Source: Spirogloea muscicola
Taxonomy: Eukaryota; Streptophyta; Zygnematophyceae; Spirogloeales; Spirogloeaceae
Reading direction: 5' to 3'
DNA: 35,583 nucleotides
NCBI GenBank assembly: GCA_009602725.1
Contig: WELB01000134.1
Location: 215,251 to 250,833, forward strand
Every line of letters begins with the position of its first letter. The stretch's first letter is position 1. Position numbers and translations under genes: made by a program. The notes below the pieces were generated by a model. It saw only the letters and a list, made by a program, of their open reading frames with translations. It made no database searches and was not told the DNA's origin. Shown piece after piece: positions 32,001 to 35,583 of the stretch.

Positions 32001-33644
32001 CCACTTATTTCCTCCTCCAAGCTACCTGCATTGCCAGCCTTGGTGGAACATCATGGAGGACAACTGCTAGCTTGATTGGCAAACTCTTTCTATGCTAAGG
32101 TTGGCTTGTCGCTCACTTGGCAAGTCATGCTCGTGCATGACCTGCTGGCAGGCGGGGCATGATCCACCGCGACCTCAAGGCTGCCAACCTCCTGATGAAC
32201 GAGCAAGGGGTCGAAGCACAAAACAGAAGCACCAACTCTGCTTTTGCCTCTGCCTCCCATGCAAACTCGCGTTCAGGTGCTGAGTTGCAAACCCTTACTT
32301 GCAATGGTTGCACTTTGGAGCGGCAGGTGGTGAAGGTGGCGGATTTCGGAGTTGCGCGCGTCGAGCCTGGCCCGCTGCGCCGCGCCGCGAGCATGCGGGT
32401 GCTGTCTGGCATGGAGGTGGCCGTTCTGAATTCACTGCAGGACCAGCACCCAGAGGCTGCAACTAGGACCTCTTTCACCAAGAAGGACGAGGTGGAAATG
32501 ACGGCAGAGACTGGGACATACCGCTGGATGGCACCCGAGGCAAGCTGATGCTTGCTGCTCGTTCTGAACTGAAGTCTCTGGATGTTTGTCCTGTCATAAT
32601 TGGAGCATATCTCATTACTGGATTCAGTGATCCTTGCAGGTCTTGGAGCATCAGGTCTACAATCACAAAGCGGACGTATACTCATACGGCATCACTATCT
32701 GGTAAGACCATCCAATGTCTTAGTTGCCTGGGTCGCTGTGGAAGAACCCTTAATGATCTTTTTAACGACGGGACCAAGAACTGTGCCTGGACCTGCGATA
32801 CAAGCAAGGGCCGCTGTGCGAACTGGGCGAGATGGGATGTGAATGTAACGCCAGACTGATCAGAAATGATATCCTAATTGTGCAGGGAATTGCTCACAGG
32901 CGGCATTCCATACGCAGGGCTTACGCCAATACAAGCTGCGTATGGCGTCATCCTCAGGTAAGAGCAGCCTGGTGCTTGCAATTCGGCGCCACAAGTGCGT
33001 CTGTGCACCTCTTGCAACGGCGCCTTCGCATCTACCCTACTGCACATTTGGCTGTCCTACTTTGCCAAGGGCTGTCAAGCACTACCTCAACGATATCACC
33101 AAGACCTGCCTCTGCTGCATCCTTTTGCTATTCCGAGCACAAGGCCTTGCAAAGATGGCGCCCTCATATTGGCATCATCGACTGCAGTTAATTGCAATGT
33201 GTCGATTGCAAATGAAGGCCACGTGCAACACCTTTGTCTGTGACCCCCTCAGGCTTACCTCAATACAGACTTCTGCATTCATTGAGTGGCTTCCCTTGGA
33301 AATGCTTCATCTTGGCTCTGCAGGCAGCTTAGACCTGATATCCCGAGCACGTGGCCACCAAAGCTAGCCTCCCTGGCGCAGGCCTGCTGGGACGAGGACC
33401 CCGCCAACCGGCCAGAATTCAGCGAGGTGAGCTCGGCATTTCCAACAGCCAAGCAGGACATGCGCGGCAGCAATCACAGGGGTATCGAATGTGCTCAATT
33501 TCAGAGAATGACTCTTTGCGCTTGCCACTTACTGACTACACAGTCAATGCTCCTTGCCAGATCCTGCTCTTGCTTGACAAATTGGAGTACGGCAAGCTTC
33601 CCCCCTCTCGCGCATGGCGCCCGTTCTTCTTGCTAGGCAAGTGA
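29060..33644 (+). CDS. ACT-domain Ser/Thr/Tyr protein kinase (STY8/17/46 type), 11 exons
   Basis: Plant ACT kinases of this class are cytosolic dual-specificity kinases; Arabidopsis STY8/17/46 phosphorylate chloroplast transit peptides. Exons: 29060-29119, 29225-29298, 29798-30632, 30745-31518, 31780-31985, 32152-32209, 32327-32539, 32640-32701, 32886-32957, 33324-33426, 33561-33644; 2541 bases, 846 aa. N-terminal region with HLHRLPQRYLFSVD; Ala/Gly/Ser-rich linker; ACT domain about 276-350 (DKPGLLRMVTSVLG, VFVVTG); second low-complexity linker; kinase domain about 513-830 with ATP lysine 548 (VAVK), HRDLKAAN with Asp 657, DFG at 675-677, GTYRWMAPE ending at 740. All catalytic residues are present. 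Introns 1, 3 and 7 would use GC donors. The first exon is the weakest: without the GC intron, an in-frame TGA lies at 29180. Confidence 0.87.
29379..29598 (-). mobile_element. Retroelement 3' part in kinase intron 2
   Basis: Mirror of 28616-28835. It lies inside the 499-base intron 29299-29797, antisense to the kinase. Its ORF tail (29383-29460, minus) ends at the family's usual stop. The insertion explains why this intron is longer than most of the others. Confidence 0.7.
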
Positions 33645-34061
33645 AGATATGGCCAGTTGGGCAATGGGCCACCTATTCTTTCATACACCAATTTTTGCAC
33701 GAAGTTAGCAGTAGTCCATCTGGCCGATGGGCACGGCTGCAGCATGCTTTGGTAGCCGCATGGCTTTTCGTGTTGCAATTTACGTGACAGGGCTGCCGCT
33801 TGAACGAAGTACCTGGCGCTCACGAGCACAGGAGAGACTGCCAAGCAATTTGAGCTCCTGATTTGGAGGTCTTGTTGAGCTACTGAGCGGCCTGAGGCTG
33901 AGAGTCACAGCCAACTTTGTGACGCATAGTTGAGCCAAAGTGAGGGACCTGCAGACAAGGAGGCTGGCAGCCTGACTGATGCACACATGGCCAAGTTGAC
34001 CAGAAGATAATCTGGCATCAGGCATCTGGGAGTGGAGGGTTTGGCGTGGCTTCCAGGGGCC
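33645..34061. other. Convergent intergenic region, kinase and UBA gene
   Basis: 417 bases between two stop codons on opposite strands; expected to hold both 3' UTRs. I recognise no repeat, RNA gene or coding similarity. Confidence 0.5.
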
Positions 34062-35583
34062 TCATGGAGCCAACTGGGCGAGGGCGCGCTCCCGGTCATT
34101 GTCGTACATGGCAAGTGCACCGGCCACGGCCTCTGAGCTGAACCCCATCTCCGTTAGCTGGCCGTACGCGGAGCAGAAGTCCACGACCTGCAGCGCACTT
34201 CTGTGTAAGTCAACTTCAGCTGGCATCTCTGCGAACAATCTTTACTACTTGCTCTAAGTCAGAACTGCTCACCTTGTTCTGGACATCGCCATAAGTTGCA
34301 ACGGCGAGGACAACTGCCTCCGTCCGGAGGCCCATGGCGGCGTACTTGTTCACCACTGGGTCGTCCGCGAAGCCCTGCGCCGGCACGCCGCCGCGAGCAC
34401 CGAGCAGTGGGCTTGAGCAATGTGGACTGCCAAGCTGACGAGCTGCACTGACCGCCACCGCCGCCTGCACTGACCACCATCGCCACTCGACATACCCCAG
34501 CGACGCTGCCATTGGAGTAGCCAGGCGCCAGGCCACCGTCGGCAGCATGCCAGCCACTGGCGGCGCCAACGCCGCCATCCCGCTCCTGCTGCTCCGCGTC
34601 AGCCAGGATCTGGCGCTCCAGCGTGAAGTCCGGCTGGAAAGTGCTCCGCGGCACGTCGCCGAAGTGCGGCGAGAGCTGGACCTGCTTGCCACAGAGGTAA
34701 GCACGCCGCTTGATGGGCAGTGGAAACATGCAATGGGGATTATGAAGTGGCTCTCCCAAAGGGGGCAAGGGCTGTCAACAGAAACGACAAGGTCCAAGGG
34801 GTCGAGCATCGCCTTCCCCAAGCTTTGCCTGTAGAATAATCACTTTAGTAACCTGTAAGATCACTTAGTAACCTCTAGTTAGGAGCCGCAACCGTTTTCC
34901 CAAAGCTCTGCCTGTAGAATGATCACTTAGTAACCTCTACTTAGGGCCAATTTACACTCGACCGGTCGGTCACGGCTGTAGGGTACGTGTCGCGCATTGT
35001 ATGGACGCTCGAAGTCAAGACTATGCCAATTCGAGGCCAAGGCGAGGCCAATGAGTGAAGGACCGGTCTAGTGTGAATTGGCCCTTAGGAGCCGCAAGTC
35101 AGAAAGGCTAGCCGCCAGAAAGCAAATTCCTTGACGAAAGCCAGACGTGGTTTGCACCCGCGATCTCCGGCTTGGGCTGCAGCCTGGGGACTGCTGAAGC
35201 TGGCAGGAAAGAAGGAGCAGCGCTACGAGCTGCAGGTGGTGGCGCAAGGGACGCTCACGGCGGGAGCGACGCGGTACTCGGGCTTGATGGCGACGCGGAT
35301 GCCCGAGCCGCCTGCCACGGCAGCAGGGGCCCACGCTTTGGCAGGTCAGCGCAGCGCCGGCCCGAGCTGACGGCCGGCGCTGGCTCCGCAGAAGCCTTAG
35401 AGAATACAGATATGTACAGATTGATATTGATGTTATGACGATATCATTGTGCTAAGATTGTATTCTGCGGCGGCGGCGCTGGCGGCGCGGACTTGCGGAG
35501 GCGGCGAGCGGGACGGGCGGCGGCGTCCGCGCGGGCGTCCCGACGGGCTGCGCGATGCGGGGGTAGAAGCTGGCGGCCTCCCC
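34062..35583 (-). CDS. Plant UBA-domain protein, C-terminal part; runs off the right edge
   Basis: Minus-strand exons: 35493-35583 (partial at the window edge), 35259-35311, 34496-34681, 34273-34374, 34062-34187; phases 1, 0, 0, 0 match. The order of conserved pieces fits a land-plant family of small ubiquitin-associated proteins: ASFYPRIAQPVG, then SGSGIRVAIKPEYRVAP, then LSPHFGDVPRSTFQPDFTLE with RQILADAE, then DPVVNKYAAMGLRTEAVVLA, and finally a UBA-like three-helix end with LTEMGFSSEAVAGALAMYDN. UBA domains bind ubiquitin, so a role in ubiquitin-dependent sorting or turnover is likely but inferred. The intron 34682-35258 is enlarged by a retroelement tail and a MITE. The N-terminus is outside the window. 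Confidence 0.85.
34832..35145 (-). mobile_element. Retroelement tail(s) in UBA-gene intron, interrupted by a MITE
   Basis: On the minus strand, 35145-35088 then 34943-34905 read as the family tail (SGFRQG, LAASLSDLRLL, stop, AGTGATC). A 141-bp element splits it at 34944-35084. A second, partly duplicated tail end lies directly next to it at 34832-34895: both contain CACTTAGTAACCTCTA and GCCTGTAGAAT. The element is in the same orientation as the host gene and lies within the intron. Confidence 0.75.
34944..35084. mobile_element. PIF/Harbinger-like MITE (141 bp, TTA target duplication)
   Basis: 24-base terminal inverted repeats at 34944-34967 and 35061-35084 match at all but two positions; they begin GGGCCAATT and end at ACCGGTC. 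The element is flanked by TTA on both sides (34941-34943 and 35085-35087), the three-base duplication made by PIF/Harbinger transposases. It is too short to encode a transposase. Removing it and one TTA restores the uninterrupted retroelement tail seen at 34870-34893, which proves the insertion point. Confidence 0.9.

Noticed and set aside
32210-32326. Continuation of the kinase catalytic loop exon as coding
   Set aside because: The sequence after NEQG loses family similarity and resumes at VVKVADFG after an AG acceptor; the 117-base stretch behaves as an intron.

Overview
This is a nuclear fragment from a green plant, most likely a streptophyte: a streptophyte alga or an early-diverging land plant. 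The genes are split into many short exons with introns mostly of 80-600 bases, coding is GC-rich, CCCTAAA-type telomere-like motifs occur, and the genes resemble land-plant families (RST1, an ACT-domain Ser/Thr kinase, inositol-trisphosphate 5/6-kinase). I cannot name the species. Almost none of the real genes is a single ORF, so the models below were built by matching splice sites, intron phase and recalled protein families. In each complete model the phases close and the total length divides by three. No transcript or database search was available.

Layout. (1) 1-5165 is a repeat block. It has a GC-rich start, then nested, broken copies of a retroelement that carries the C-terminal end of a probable reverse-transcriptase ORF, then a tandem array of eight 305-bp units (2726-5165). 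(2) 5351-17278, minus strand, holds one very long gene, RST1/focadhesin (24 exons, 1874 aa), a partner of the SKI-exosome RNA decay machinery. (3) 17908-20349, plus strand, encodes an inositol 1,3,4-trisphosphate 5/6-kinase (7 exons, 403 aa), divergent from RST1. (4) 20929-22407, minus strand, encodes an LTO1-like Fe-S adaptor (5 exons, 139 aa), convergent with the kinase gene. (5) 23034-26272, plus strand, encodes a conserved plant protein of unknown function that includes a 13-base microexon. (6) 26273-27942 is poorly understood, with repeat debris and a long polypurine tract ending in an N. (7) 27943-30271 is a large inverted repeat with 1103-bp arms and a 123-bp spacer. (8) 29060-33644, plus strand, encodes an ACT-domain protein kinase of the STY8/17/46 type (11 exons, 846 aa) whose 5' end lies in the inverted repeat. 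(9) 34062 to the right edge, minus strand, encodes the C-terminal part of a UBA-domain protein. One of its introns carries a retroelement tail that was itself split by a small PIF/Harbinger-like MITE.

The genes are ordinary housekeeping or signalling genes with no evident shared pathway. The unusual content lies in the repeats and the gene structures: one retroelement family seeded into introns of three neighbouring genes and amplified as a satellite-like array, a kinase gene with apparently three GC-AG introns and an enlarged activation segment, and a foldback that duplicates the 5' part of that kinase. Three single Ns (17896, 22935, 27942) sit in or beside GC- or G-rich sequence and look like collapsed assembly gaps, so the foldback must be treated as a possible assembly product.
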